Assembly: GCF_049340185.1 (NCBI RefSeq)
Contig: NZ_JBMPPC010000003.1
Coordinates: 372,001 to 436,000, forward strand
Direction: 5' to 3'
Source of the DNA: Undibacterium sp049340185
GTDB lineage: Bacteria > Pseudomonadota > Gammaproteobacteria > Burkholderiales > Burkholderiaceae_D
Length of the DNA: 64,000 bases
Shown piece after piece: positions 1-8,235 of the stretch (the stretch's first letter is position 1; each line of letters begins with the position of its first letter). The notes beneath the pieces were generated by a model. It was not told the DNA's origin. It searched no databases and saw only the letters and a list, made by a program, of their open reading frames with translations. Made by a program: the position numbers and the translations under genes.

Positions 1-394
1 CGAGACGACGATTGTCTGGTGTGATGTCGCGGGTTTTGTAGAGCGTCGTGCAAATCGAGCGTACGCCGCGAGCGGTGAAACTATCGACCAGCAAGACATG
101 ATATCCGCGAGCCTGCAATAGCTCGGCCATTGCCTGATGACGGGGATGAACGTCAGCCTCATGTCCTTTTCGTGCGCTGTACAGGCCGCCACAGCCATGC
201 AGGGCAATGATCAGTGGGCGTACGCCGTCACTGTTAGCAGTATAGAAAATGCCGTTTAATTCAATCGCCGTATCGTCTCTGGTATCAAGACTAGGGAACT
301 GCACCGGACGACCAGTGGTCGCGGCCATCAGCGATGTACTGATCAGCAGTAGCGTTGATAGTAGCGTCAGCAGAAGAGAGCGAGGAGGTGACAT
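1..394 (-). CDS. dienelactone hydrolase-like alpha/beta hydrolase, N-terminal part only
   Basis: The gene starts at the ATG at 394-392 and runs off the left edge of the window, so only about 131 codons are visible. Residues 1-25 form a hydrophobic signal peptide. Further on, LIIALHGCGG is the typical strand and oxyanion region of secreted dienelactone hydrolase-family enzymes, followed by GYHVLLVDSFTARG. The nucleophile and the remaining catalytic residues lie outside the window. The start lies 43 bp downstream of the glycosylase stop on the same strand, so the two may be co-transcribed. The substrate cannot be told from this fragment. Confidence 0.7.
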   Translation of the reverse strand, partial: MSPPRSLLLTLLSTLLLISTSLMAATTGRPVQFPSLDTRDDTAIELNGIFYTANSDGVRPLIIALHGCGGLYSARKGHEADVHPRHQAMAELLQARGYHVLLVDSFTARGVRSICTTLYKTRDITPDNRRL

Positions 395-437
395 TGGCTT
401 TCCTTGTGTGACCCATACAGGTCATCAAATTACATCG

Positions 438-1748
438 TCAAAAATGGACTGCCAGTGAGGTTTTCGGTAAGTTTCTCAATAAGGCTTCCAACATGGCTCC
501 CAATTGCTTTGAGTTGCAATAAACGATCTCAATGGCCTTGCAGGCATGCCAGCTGGCAAACTCTTCGACGACTTTTGCTAGATCGTTCGCCAGCGCCTGA
601 CTGATGCGGATGCCTGGCTCTAGATGCAGTGCTTTGATCTCGAAGCGGCCCTCTTTGCGATGGGCTTTGGCATCCATTCTGGCAATCAGTGCACCATTGC
701 GCAAAATTGGTAAGGTGAAGTAGCCGTATTGCCGCTTCGGTGCCGGCGTATAACATTCAAGCTTATAGTCAAAACCGAACAATTCGATGGCGCGCTTTCT
801 ATCCCAGACGACCGGGTCAAACGGCGACAGGATACGTGTATTGGTTGCTTTGAGCGTGCCTGCCGCCGCACGTTCCAGCAGCCCGGCGTGATCAGGATGA
901 ACGTACACCGGCTGGTCCCAGCCAGTGACGCTTGCCCTTAGTAATAATCCTTGTTCTGCCAGCGTCTCGGGATGGATGCGCTGATCCAGTTTGGCCATGC
1001 GGAAATAGTCAGCAACCCAACTAGCTTTTGCCATACCGAGTGCCCGCACGGCGCGCAGTACCTGCTGTTGACGGCAGTCCTGTTGTGACAGCAGATGCTG
1101 CTTGTCTTTCCAGGTCGGATGAACACGCTCGCGTAAGTCGTAAATGCGCTGGAAATTATGTCGCCTGGCGACCATGACGTCGCCCATGGTGAACAAGACT
1201 TCTAAGGCGCGTTTCTCTGGCTTCCATTCCCACCAGCCACCCGCCTTGCCGTCGGTGCGTTCAAAGTCGGCGGAGCGGGTTGCGCCGTTTTTTTTAATAT
1301 GCTGCTTGACGCGGGTAACCTGATCCTGATTTTCACTGAGCCAGCGCTGATTGTATTTCCAGCCCATTTTATGCGGCGAAATCATCTGATGCCGGTACCA
1401 GCCGTAATCTTCTATCGGTAAAAAACAGGCTTCATGGGACCAATACTCAAAAATCTTGCCTTCTTCGAGTAATTCCTCCAGCCAGGTGTGCGGGTAGTGA
1501 CCAAGTCTGCTCCACAGGACCAGGTAGGGGCTGCGGGCGACGACGCTGATGGTATCAATCTGTAGCGCCGACATACTGCGAATTGCTTGCAATACATCTT
1601 GCTTTGTTGCCGGTTGACGTCTTGGTGTCAGCAAGCCCTGTGCGGCGAGATGCAGTGCACGTGCGGATGTCATGCTGAGATTGGGGAGCAAATCCTGCGG
1701 CAAATCTGGCAGTAGATCCGGTAAGCGACTGGCGGGCGATTTTGTCAT
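438..1748 (-). CDS. YcaQ/AlkX-type winged-helix DNA glycosylase
   Basis: This 436-residue protein belongs to the winged-helix DNA glycosylase family (HTH_42; YcaQ of E. coli, about 410 aa), which removes alkylated bases and unhooks interstrand crosslinks in DNA. The segment MSALQIDTISVV carries the Q-x-D catalytic motif described for the YcaQ branch; the AlkZ branch has Q-x-Q. Other family blocks are FEYWSHEACFLP, LEVLFTMGDVMVARR and ILSPFDPVVWDR. The N-terminus is extended by about 25 proline/leucine-rich residues, so a later start such as the Met at residue 26 is possible. It follows trpS on the same strand with a terminator between them, which suggests its own promoter. Confidence 0.8.
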   Translation of the reverse strand: MTKSPASRLPDLLPDLPQDLLPNLSMTSARALHLAAQGLLTPRRQPATKQDVLQAIRSMSALQIDTISVVARSPYLVLWSRLGHYPHTWLEELLEEGKIFEYWSHEACFLPIEDYGWYRHQMISPHKMGWKYNQRWLSENQDQVTRVKQHIKKNGATRSADFERTDGKAGGWWEWKPEKRALEVLFTMGDVMVARRHNFQRIYDLRERVHPTWKDKQHLLSQQDCRQQQVLRAVRALGMAKASWVADYFRMAKLDQRIHPETLAEQGLLLRASVTGWDQPVYVHPDHAGLLERAAAGTLKATNTRILSPFDPVVWDRKRAIELFGFDYKLECYTPAPKRQYGYFTLPILRNGALIARMDAKAHRKEGRFEIKALHLEPGIRISQALANDLAKVVEEFASWHACKAIEIVYCNSKQLGAMLEALLRNLPKTSLAVHF

Positions 1749-1762
1749 GCAGAAACGTCCAT

Positions 1763-1795
1763 AAAAAAAGCAGGACCGCTATTCGCGTATCCTGC
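1763..1795 (-). terminator. rho-independent terminator of trpS
   Basis: On the minus strand the arms GCAGGA and TCCTGC (1790-1795 and 1770-1775) close a 14-nt loop and are followed by seven T residues (1769-1763). It lies just downstream of the trpS stop and just upstream of the glycosylase start. Confidence 0.65.
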
Positions 1796-1807
1796 CCGTG
1801 TCATTGC

Positions 1808-2863
1808 TTAGAAGTGCTTCAGACCGATGGCGGCTTTGACTTCGTCGGTAGTCCTTGCCGCGACTTCCCTTGCTCTTTCTGTTCCTTGTTTCAGGATTTG
1901 CAGCACTTGTCCGCGGTCCTTGGCAAACTCTTCGCGGCGGGCGCGTATCGGTGCCAGCATATCTTGCAAGATACCTTCGAGACGAGCTTTGACTTTACTG
2001 TCTCCCAAGCCGCCCCGAACATAATGATCTTTCATTTCTTGCAGAGCGATTTTATCGGTATCGAAGGCGTCGAGATAGATAAAGGCGACGTTACCTTCCA
2101 GATGTCCCGGATCTTCTACACGCAGATGCAATGGATCGGTATATACGTTTTTGACCGCCGCTTTGATTTCTGCTGCGGTGGCGCCGAGGTTGATGGTGTT
2201 GCCGAGTGATTTACTCATTTTGGCTTTGCCGTCGATACCTGGTAAACGACCGATTTCTGGCACCAGGGCCTGGCATTCAACCAGAATGTCTTTTTTCGCC
2301 AGGCGATTAAAGCGGCGTACGATTTCGTTGGTCTGTTCGATCATCGGAATCTGATCATCACCGACCGGCACCAGACTCGCTTTGAATGCAGTGATGTCGG
2401 CAGCCTGACTGACAGGGTAGGTCAGAAATCCGGCGGGAATATCACGCTCGAAATTACGCAAGACGATTTCTTGTTTGATCGTAGGATTGCGTTCCAGACG
2501 TGCCACTGTGACCAGATTCAGGTAGTAGAAAGTGAGCTCTGTCAGCTCAGGAATTTGTGACTGAATAAAAATCGTGGATTTAGCCGGATCGATGCCTACC
2601 GCCAGATAATCCAGTGCGACTTCAAGTACATTGTTATGCACTTTTGCGGGATCATCCATATTGTCCGTCAAGGCCTGCGCGTCGGCCAGCATGATGTATT
2701 GCTGATATTCATGCTGATATTTGACACGGTTACGCAAACTGCCGACGAAATGACCCAGATGCAAAGGGCCGGTAGGGCGGTCGCCAGTCAGGATCAGATG
2801 CTGTTTGCCTGCTTCGAGTACGGTACTGCTTGAATTTTCTGCTGTTTGATTGATATCGCTCAT
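1808..2863 (-). CDS. trpS: tryptophanyl-tRNA synthetase
   Basis: This class I aminoacyl-tRNA synthetase charges tRNA-Trp with tryptophan. From the Met chosen here (codon at 2863-2861) the protein has 351 residues. The HIGH-like motif PLHLGH is at residues 33-38 and KMSKS is followed by LGNTI. The frame stays open for another 44 codons upstream, but that stretch is lysine/glutamine-rich, is encoded by an 11-bp tandem repeat (2893-2936) and is unlike the family, so the later start is preferred. The gene is divergent from hemC. Confidence 0.93.
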   Translation of the reverse strand: MSDINQTAENSSSTVLEAGKQHLILTGDRPTGPLHLGHFVGSLRNRVKYQHEYQQYIMLADAQALTDNMDDPAKVHNNVLEVALDYLAVGIDPAKSTIFIQSQIPELTELTFYYLNLVTVARLERNPTIKQEIVLRNFERDIPAGFLTYPVSQAADITAFKASLVPVGDDQIPMIEQTNEIVRRFNRLAKKDILVECQALVPEIGRLPGIDGKAKMSKSLGNTINLGATAAEIKAAVKNVYTDPLHLRVEDPGHLEGNVAFIYLDAFDTDKIALQEMKDHYVRGGLGDSKVKARLEGILQDMLAPIRARREEFAKDRGQVLQILKQGTERAREVAARTTDEVKAAIGLKHF

Positions 2864-2892
2864 AGTGTGCTCTGTTGATTCTGTACGGTTTC

Positions 2893-2936
2893 TTGTTTGA
2901 TTTTTGCTTGATTCTTGCTTGATTTTTGTTTGACTA
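2893..2936. repeat. 11-bp tandem repeat, four units, in the trpS leader
   Basis: Units of the form TTGYTTGATTT occupy 2893-2903, 2904-2914, 2915-2925 and 2926-2936 with one to three differences each. They start 30 bp upstream of the trpS start codon and fall within its leader or promoter. Confidence 0.8.
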
Positions 2937-3057
2937 TAGCGAACAGTTCTTCCGCTTCGTTTGCGCATAAAAAATGCCGCGGATCGGGGCGACATGGTGA
3001 TGGACTGTAGGCCGTATGCGCTCGGAGCAAATTCTCTTTATCCCTGTCGCGCTGCTT

Positions 3058-3117
3058 TAACAGATTACCTGCTGTTAGATTACTTACTGTTCGATTGCCT
3101 GCCGTTAGCTTACCATA
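3058..3117. repeat. 15-bp imperfect tandem repeat, four units, trpS-hemC intergenic
   Basis: Units related to TGTTAGATTACCTGC occupy 3058-3072, 3073-3087, 3088-3102 and 3103-3117. This is the second short tandem array in the trpS-hemC divergent region. I see no gene in the rest of 2937-3290. Confidence 0.7.
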
Positions 3118-3292
3118 TCGTGGGGGGTATATTTGTCGCATCATCACGCTGCCAGCCTCAATATTTTGTGATGTTACTTGCTTCTTACGCCTGATCCGGT
3201 TTGTGAATGATTGCCTGAGGCTGTTTTAATCCTTAGTCTTGGTGATGCCGGCTACTTCACTATCCGGATCTGATCACGGGTAATGCGCATGA

Positions 3293-3298
3293 TAAAAT
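3293..3298 (+). promoter_or_regulatory. possible -10 element of the hemC operon
   Basis: TAAAAT sits 29 bp before the TTG start of hemC. A poor -35 candidate (CTGATC, 3270-3275) is 17 bp upstream. The in-frame ATG codons at 3283 and 3289 overlap this element, which is one reason for not using them as starts. Confidence 0.3.
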
Positions 3299-3327
3299 TC
3301 AGCACTATTTTATTGAAGGTTCTTGTC

Positions 3328-4293
3328 TTGAACGCATCTCACCCTACCAAATTAGTTATTGCTTCCCGTGAAAGTCGTCTCGCCATGTGGCAGGCAGAAC
3401 ATGTCCGTGATCGCCTTGCCGCGTTGTACCCTGATTGCGAGATTGCCATTCTTGGTATGACAACGCGTGGCGATCAGATTCTGGATCGTGCTTTGTCCAA
3501 AGTCGGCGGTAAGGGTTTGTTTGTCAAGGAGCTTGAAGTCGCGATGGCAGAGGGGCGTGCCGATTTGGCGGTGCATTCGCTGAAAGACGTGCCGATGGAT
3601 CTGCCTGAAGGTTTTGACCTGGCGGCGGTGCTGGAACGTGAAGACCCGCGTGATGCCTTTGTGTCTAATCAATATGCCGGTCTGGAACAGTTACCGGTAG
3701 GGTCGGTAGTCGGCACCAGCAGCCTGCGTCGCCAGGCACTGATTGCAGCTCGGTTTCCACATTTGCTTATCCGCCCTTTGCGCGGCAACCTGGATACGCG
3801 TTTGCGTAAGCTCGATAGCGGTGAATATGCCGCGATTATTCTGGCGGCGGCAGGCTTAAAGCGTCTGGGTTTGCCTGACAGAATTCGTGCTTATCTGGAG
3901 CCAGAGCAAAGTTTGCCAGCAGCAGGGCAAGGTGCTATGGCGATTGAAATTCCTGATCATCGTCCGGAATTAAAAACCTGGTTGGCTGCCTTGAATCATG
4001 CAGAAACGGAGCAGGCGGTCAGTGCCGAACGTACCGTGTCAAAAGCGTTTGGCGGTAGTTGCCAGATTCCATTGGCGGCATTTGCGACGATAAGCGACGG
4101 TGTGATGCAGTTGCGTGCCATGGTCGCGTTGCCTGATGGCAGTCGTATTGCGACTGCTGCGGTTAGTGCTGCGGTTCACGATGTAGCTAGCGCGCAAGCC
4201 CTAGGTGCGCAGGTTGCCGAGGCACTGGCTGCACAAGATGCAGCGGCGATTTTAGCTGCCTGTAAAGTGGAACCACTTGACACCGCTGGCTGA
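3328..4293 (+). CDS. hemC: porphobilinogen deaminase (hydroxymethylbilane synthase)
   Basis: The cytosolic enzyme condenses four porphobilinogen molecules into hydroxymethylbilane for haem and sirohaem. KLVIASRESRLAMWQAEH opens the protein, LRGNLDTRL is the substrate-binding arginine segment, and GGSCQIPLAA holds the cysteine that carries the dipyrromethane cofactor. The start is taken as TTG at 3328 (321 aa), preceded by GAAGGT; an upstream in-frame ATG at 3283 would add 15 atypical residues. It is the first gene of hemC-hemD-hemX-hemY and its 3' end overlaps hemD by 17 bp. Confidence 0.93.
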   Translation: MNASHPTKLVIASRESRLAMWQAEHVRDRLAALYPDCEIAILGMTTRGDQILDRALSKVGGKGLFVKELEVAMAEGRADLAVHSLKDVPMDLPEGFDLAAVLEREDPRDAFVSNQYAGLEQLPVGSVVGTSSLRRQALIAARFPHLLIRPLRGNLDTRLRKLDSGEYAAIILAAAGLKRLGLPDRIRAYLEPEQSLPAAGQGAMAIEIPDHRPELKTWLAALNHAETEQAVSAERTVSKAFGGSCQIPLAAFATISDGVMQLRAMVALPDGSRIATAAVSAAVHDVASAQALGAQVAEALAAQDAAAILAACKVEPLDTAG

Positions 4294-5113
4294 ACTTTCC
4301 TCCTCTATGCCGAATCCTGTCGTTCTTACCCGACCTGTAGCGCAGGCGGCTGATTTTGCTGCGCGTATCGCTGCCAGCGGACGAATCGTGATTCCTTTTC
4401 CGTTACTGGAAATTCATGGCCTGGCGGATTACAACCTACTAGATGGGGTTCTGGCGAACTTATCGGATTTTGGCCTGATTGCGTTTGTCAGTCCGAATGC
4501 GATTCGTGCGGTTTTTTCTCGTATCCCTTGCTTACCTGTTCAGCTTCCTGTGGCAGTCATGGGACAAGGGAGCCTGGCGACGCTTGCTGAATTTGGGATC
4601 CGTCCGGCTGCTGCGATTGATGAAGGCTGCGGAAGCAATCAGCACGAGAGAGTGATTTTTTATCCACGCAATCCTGAACGTACCGATTCGGAAACCTTGC
4701 TCGACGAGCTGGATATTCCATCGCTGCGCTTAAAAAAGGTGCTGATTATTCGCGGCGAGACCGGACGCGAACTACTGGCAGATCGCTTGCGAGCGCAAGG
4801 CGTTGACGTCACGCAGGTAGCCGCTTACCGCCGTGCAGCCCCTATTTTTACTTTGGAGCGGCAACAACAGTTAGCGCAACTACTTGAGTCCAGCAATGAC
4901 TGGCTTGTGACGAGCTCCGAAGCCTTACACACAGCGCTGAGCTGGGCGCAGCAGTCAGGCGGACAGAATTTCGTGGCAAAATTGCAACATCAACATTTGA
5001 TCGTACCGCACGTCCGCATCGCTGAAACTGCGCAAAAATCAGGATTTCAATCGATAACTCTCTCAGGTTCTGGCGACGAACATCTACTTGTCGCGTTACA
5101 ATCTCGTCTATGA
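4277..5113 (+). CDS. hemD: uroporphyrinogen-III synthase
   Basis: HemD closes hydroxymethylbilane into uroporphyrinogen III. The N-terminal VVLTRPVAQAADFAARI, the central FVSPNAIRAVF and later VLIIRGETGRELLADRLRAQG are typical of this poorly conserved family, as is the length of 278 aa. The frame opens with TTG at 4277 inside hemC; ATG at 4307 is the alternative and lacks a clear ribosome-binding site. The stop overlaps the hemX start (ATGA), implying translational coupling. Confidence 0.88.
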   Translation: MTPLAELSSSMPNPVVLTRPVAQAADFAARIAASGRIVIPFPLLEIHGLADYNLLDGVLANLSDFGLIAFVSPNAIRAVFSRIPCLPVQLPVAVMGQGSLATLAEFGIRPAAAIDEGCGSNQHERVIFYPRNPERTDSETLLDELDIPSLRLKKVLIIRGETGRELLADRLRAQGVDVTQVAAYRRAAPIFTLERQQQLAQLLESSNDWLVTSSEALHTALSWAQQSGGQNFVAKLQHQHLIVPHVRIAETAQKSGFQSITLSGSGDEHLLVALQSRL

Positions 5114-6273
5114 ACGATACGCACTCATCATCTGACACTACATCGATGGATAAAACGCCTGAAACACTTACGCCACAGCCCTTACCTCAGGTTCAGCCTG
5201 ACGGCACAAAGGCGCTTGGCCTGACCCAACCAGCCTACATCGTAGCTGGCGTGCTTGCCGTTTTGCTGGCCGCTAGCTGGTGGTCATCGCAAAACCAGAT
5301 CAGTGCCTTGCGCGAAGAGGTCGCCAAGCGGCTGCAAACAGCTGATTCGACCAGCAGCGAGACCAAAGTGCTCGCTAAGACAGTACAAGAAAGCAGCAAA
5401 GAAATTCAAGCTAAGGTGACTTTGCTTGAAGGTAAACAAACTGAAGCGCAGGGACAACAACTGGCGCTGGAGCAGCTTTATCAGGATTTGTCCAAAAACC
5501 GTGATGAATGGGCACTGGCGGAGATTGAGCAGGTGCTGGCGACGGCGAGTCAGCAACTTCAGCTGGCGGGTAATGTGCAGGGCGCGTTGATCGCGTTGCA
5601 AAATGCCGATAGCCGCTTGGCTAAATCTGAAAAACCCCAATTTATTACGATACGCCGTGCTATCGCTAAAGACATCGAGAAGCTGAAATCCTTGCCCATC
5701 CTTGATTTGACGGGCATTGCCCTGCGCCTTGATAGCGTGATTGCTCAGGTCGACCATATTCCTTTATGGGCAGATGAAAAATCAGTGGTCTCGGCAACGC
5801 CACCTAAAGCACCTTTACGGGTTTTGCCAAGATCCGCTAATGTAAATAAAAACGGTAAAAAGACGGCGGAGGAAGAGATTCCCGAAAACACCTGGAGCAT
5901 GCGGGCTCAGGATGCCTGGCAGAGTTTTTCCAGCGAGATGTGGAACGAAGTCAAACAATTGATACGCGTTCGTAATGTCGAATCGCCGGATGCTTTATTG
6001 CTGAATCCTTCGCAGAGTTATTTTGCGCGTGAGAATTTGAAACTCCGTTTGTTGAATGCGCGCCTGGCACTTTTATCCAGAAATGAAAGCACCTTCCGTA
6101 GCGATATGATTGCCGCGCAAGATGCCATTACCAAATATTTTGATACGCGCGCTAAACAGACGCAAACGGTGCAGGCTTTATTGAGACAAGTGCAGGGCAG
6201 CAATCTGTCGATCGAAATGCCGACTCTGGCCGATAGCCTGAACGCGGTTCGTAATTACAAAGTGAAGCCTTAG
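5110..6273 (+). CDS. hemX: HemX-like membrane protein of the haem operon
   Basis: This 387-residue protein has a proline-rich cytoplasmic N-terminus, one transmembrane helix at about residues 40-59 (AYIVAGVLAVLLAASWW), a coiled-coil stretch (about 65-130) and a helical periplasmic domain. It is of the HemX type (PF04375), often annotated as uroporphyrin-III C-methyltransferase although it has no methyltransferase motifs. Its exact role is not established; position between hemD and hemY points to a scaffold or accessory function in haem synthesis. Confidence 0.85.
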   Translation: MNDTHSSSDTTSMDKTPETLTPQPLPQVQPDGTKALGLTQPAYIVAGVLAVLLAASWWSSQNQISALREEVAKRLQTADSTSSETKVLAKTVQESSKEIQAKVTLLEGKQTEAQGQQLALEQLYQDLSKNRDEWALAEIEQVLATASQQLQLAGNVQGALIALQNADSRLAKSEKPQFITIRRAIAKDIEKLKSLPILDLTGIALRLDSVIAQVDHIPLWADEKSVVSATPPKAPLRVLPRSANVNKNGKKTAEEEIPENTWSMRAQDAWQSFSSEMWNEVKQLIRVRNVESPDALLLNPSQSYFARENLKLRLLNARLALLSRNESTFRSDMIAAQDAITKYFDTRAKQTQTVQALLRQVQGSNLSIEMPTLADSLNAVRNYKVKP

Positions 6274-6287
6274 GGATCGTTGAGAAT

Positions 6288-7484
6288 ATGCGTCTTTTTA
6301 TCCGGCTTCTGATTTTATTTGCACTGGCAGTTGGTCTGGCTGTAGGTGCCCGCTTTAATCCCGGCAATGTGGTGTTGTTCTATCCGCCTTACAGGATAGA
6401 TTTGTCACTGAATTTCTTCCTGTTCCTGATGCTGGTCTTGTTTGTGGTGATTTATCTGGTCATCCGTACCATCGTCGCGACGCAAAAAATGCCACGTAAA
6501 GTTGCGGCGTATCGCCAGAGCAAGCGCGAGCGCGACGGCAACAAAGCATTGAGAGAATCGCTTAAAGCCTTATTTGAGGGGCGTTTTGGTCATGCCGAAA
6601 AAGCCGCTTTACGTGCAATCGAATTGCCAGAAAATTCTGGCGTGGCGTCTTTGATCGGCGCGCGTGCAGCCCATCATATGAGCCAGTTTGAGCGTCGCGA
6701 CTCCTGGTTTGCAAGTATCGAAGACGATATTCCGCACAAGACGGCTCGCTTGGTCAGTATGACAGAACTACTGGTCGACGAGCATAAGGCAGAACAAGCC
6801 TTAGAGGCAGTGAAGGAGCTGAATGCAAGCGGGACACGCCATATTCAGGTATTACGCTGGGCATTAAAAGCGAATCAGCAAGCCAAAAAATGGCCTGAAG
6901 TATTGAAGCTGGTCCGGACTTTGGACAAACACCATGCATTGCATCCGGCACTGTCAAATCGCTTGCGCGAACTCGCTTATGAAGATTTGCTCAAAGATCA
7001 TGGTCATGATGTCGAATCCATTCGCCGCGTCTGGTATGAAATCCCTGCCAATGACCGAAAAAATCGCTTTGTCGCATTCACTGCGGCAAAAACATTTAAT
7101 GCCCGCGGTTTGCACGAAGATGCGAGAGCCATTGTAGAAAAAACCTTGGCAGAGGAATGGGATGATCGCTTGATGCGGGTCTATCGTGATGCCTCTGCTG
7201 CAGAGGGTTCCGCTGCCTTGTTGTCCCAGATCGATCATTGCGAACGCTGGACCGAGCAGCGTCCTACTGATCCTGAGCTGGCGCTGACTTTAGGTACCTT
7301 GTGTCTGAAGCAAAAATTATGGGGCAAGGCGCAGCGTCACATGGAGCAGGCACTGTCCGATGCGATTGAATCCCGAACGGTACGCGAAGCTAATCTTAAG
7401 CTTGCGCAGCTCCATGAAGCTCTGGGGCAGACTGAAGAAGCAGCGCAGCATTATCGTCAGTGTGCGATTGCGACTTTGTTATAA
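6288..7484 (+). CDS. hemY: HemY, TPR-containing haem biosynthesis protein
   Basis: The 398-residue protein has two N-terminal membrane helices (about 4-22 and 41-61) followed by a TPR-rich cytoplasmic domain, the HemY_N plus TPR architecture of proteobacterial HemY. ALTLGTLCLKQKLWGKAQRH near the C-terminus is one TPR unit. It starts 14 bp after hemX and closes the operon. The family is thought to organise late haem enzymes; the biochemical role is unproven. Confidence 0.88.
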   Translation: MRLFIRLLILFALAVGLAVGARFNPGNVVLFYPPYRIDLSLNFFLFLMLVLFVVIYLVIRTIVATQKMPRKVAAYRQSKRERDGNKALRESLKALFEGRFGHAEKAALRAIELPENSGVASLIGARAAHHMSQFERRDSWFASIEDDIPHKTARLVSMTELLVDEHKAEQALEAVKELNASGTRHIQVLRWALKANQQAKKWPEVLKLVRTLDKHHALHPALSNRLRELAYEDLLKDHGHDVESIRRVWYEIPANDRKNRFVAFTAAKTFNARGLHEDARAIVEKTLAEEWDDRLMRVYRDASAAEGSAALLSQIDHCERWTEQRPTDPELALTLGTLCLKQKLWGKAQRHMEQALSDAIESRTVREANLKLAQLHEALGQTEEAAQHYRQCAIATLL

Positions 7485-7517
7485 GGCATGTTGGCGAGAG
7501 ATGTTGTTACGCACAAT

Positions 7518-7552
7518 TTGACACAAAAATCGTGCTTGAAAGCAGCTATAAT
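7518..7552 (+). promoter_or_regulatory. candidate ppa promoter with an odd spacer
   Basis: A perfect TTGACA (7518-7523) and a perfect TATAAT (7547-7552) precede ppa, but they are 23 bp apart instead of 16-18. The -10 is probably real; the -35 may be used poorly or not at all. Confidence 0.4.
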
Positions 7553-7593
7553 CCAGCCCCATCACATTTTAATTTTTACTTTGAGAGAGCACT

Positions 7594-8121
7594 ATGAGCT
7601 TGAATAACGTTCCTGCCGGCCGCGACTTGCCGAAAGATTTCAATGTCATTATTGAAATTCCGATGAATGCTGATCCGATCAAATATGAAGTCGATAAGGA
7701 TACTGGCGCGATTTTTGTCGATCGTTTTATGGGTACGGCAATGCACTATCCGTGCAACTACGGTTATGTGCCGCAAACCATTGCAGGTGACGGCGATCCA
7801 GTCGATGTTCTGGTGATTACACCTTTCCCGCTGATTCCGGGTGTTGTTGTACGTTGCCGTGCAATTGGCGTGCTGAAAATGACAGACGAGGCAGGTAACG
7901 ATGCCAAAGTGCTGGCAGTTCCTGTCGATAAAATTCTGTCAATCTATTCTCACTGGCAAAAACCGGAAGACATGAACGAATTGCGTTTGCGTCAGATCCA
8001 GCATTTCTTTGAACATTACAAAGATCTGGAAAAAGGTAAATGGGTCAAAGTCGAAGGCTGGGGCGGACCTGATGATGCACATAAAGAAATTATGGATGGC
8101 GTCGCTAACTACAAGCCGTAA
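7594..8121 (+). CDS. ppa: inorganic pyrophosphatase
   Basis: A soluble family I pyrophosphatase of 175 residues (E. coli Ppa has 175-176) that hydrolyses PPi to two phosphates. The signature GDGDPVDVLVITP with metal-binding aspartates, the segment MHYPCNYGYVPQT and KWVKVEGWGG are clear. It stands alone between hemY and a convergent kinase gene, with a terminator behind it. Confidence 0.96.
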   Translation: MSLNNVPAGRDLPKDFNVIIEIPMNADPIKYEVDKDTGAIFVDRFMGTAMHYPCNYGYVPQTIAGDGDPVDVLVITPFPLIPGVVVRCRAIGVLKMTDEAGNDAKVLAVPVDKILSIYSHWQKPEDMNELRLRQIQHFFEHYKDLEKGKWVKVEGWGGPDDAHKEIMDGVANYKP

Positions 8122-8193
8122 TCTTTAGTAATGTAGCGACTTTTAGCATCAGTAAGCATCAGCATTTGTGTTTGACGGATGCTGAATGCAGTG

Positions 8194-8221
8194 AAAAAGC
8201 ACAGATTTCTGTGCTTTTTTT
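8194..8221. terminator. bidirectional terminator between ppa and the kinase gene
   Basis: An 11-bp perfect stem (AAAAAGCACAG at 8194-8204 with CTGTGCTTTTT at 8209-8219) with a 4-nt loop. A-tract and T-tract flank the GC part, so it can act for both convergent genes. Confidence 0.85.
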
Positions 8222-8235
8222 ATTGGTCGTGCAGC

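Noticed and set aside
1742..2209. 155-codon open frame on the plus strand
   Set aside because: It is the antisense of trpS, has no ribosome-binding site and no protein-like pattern.
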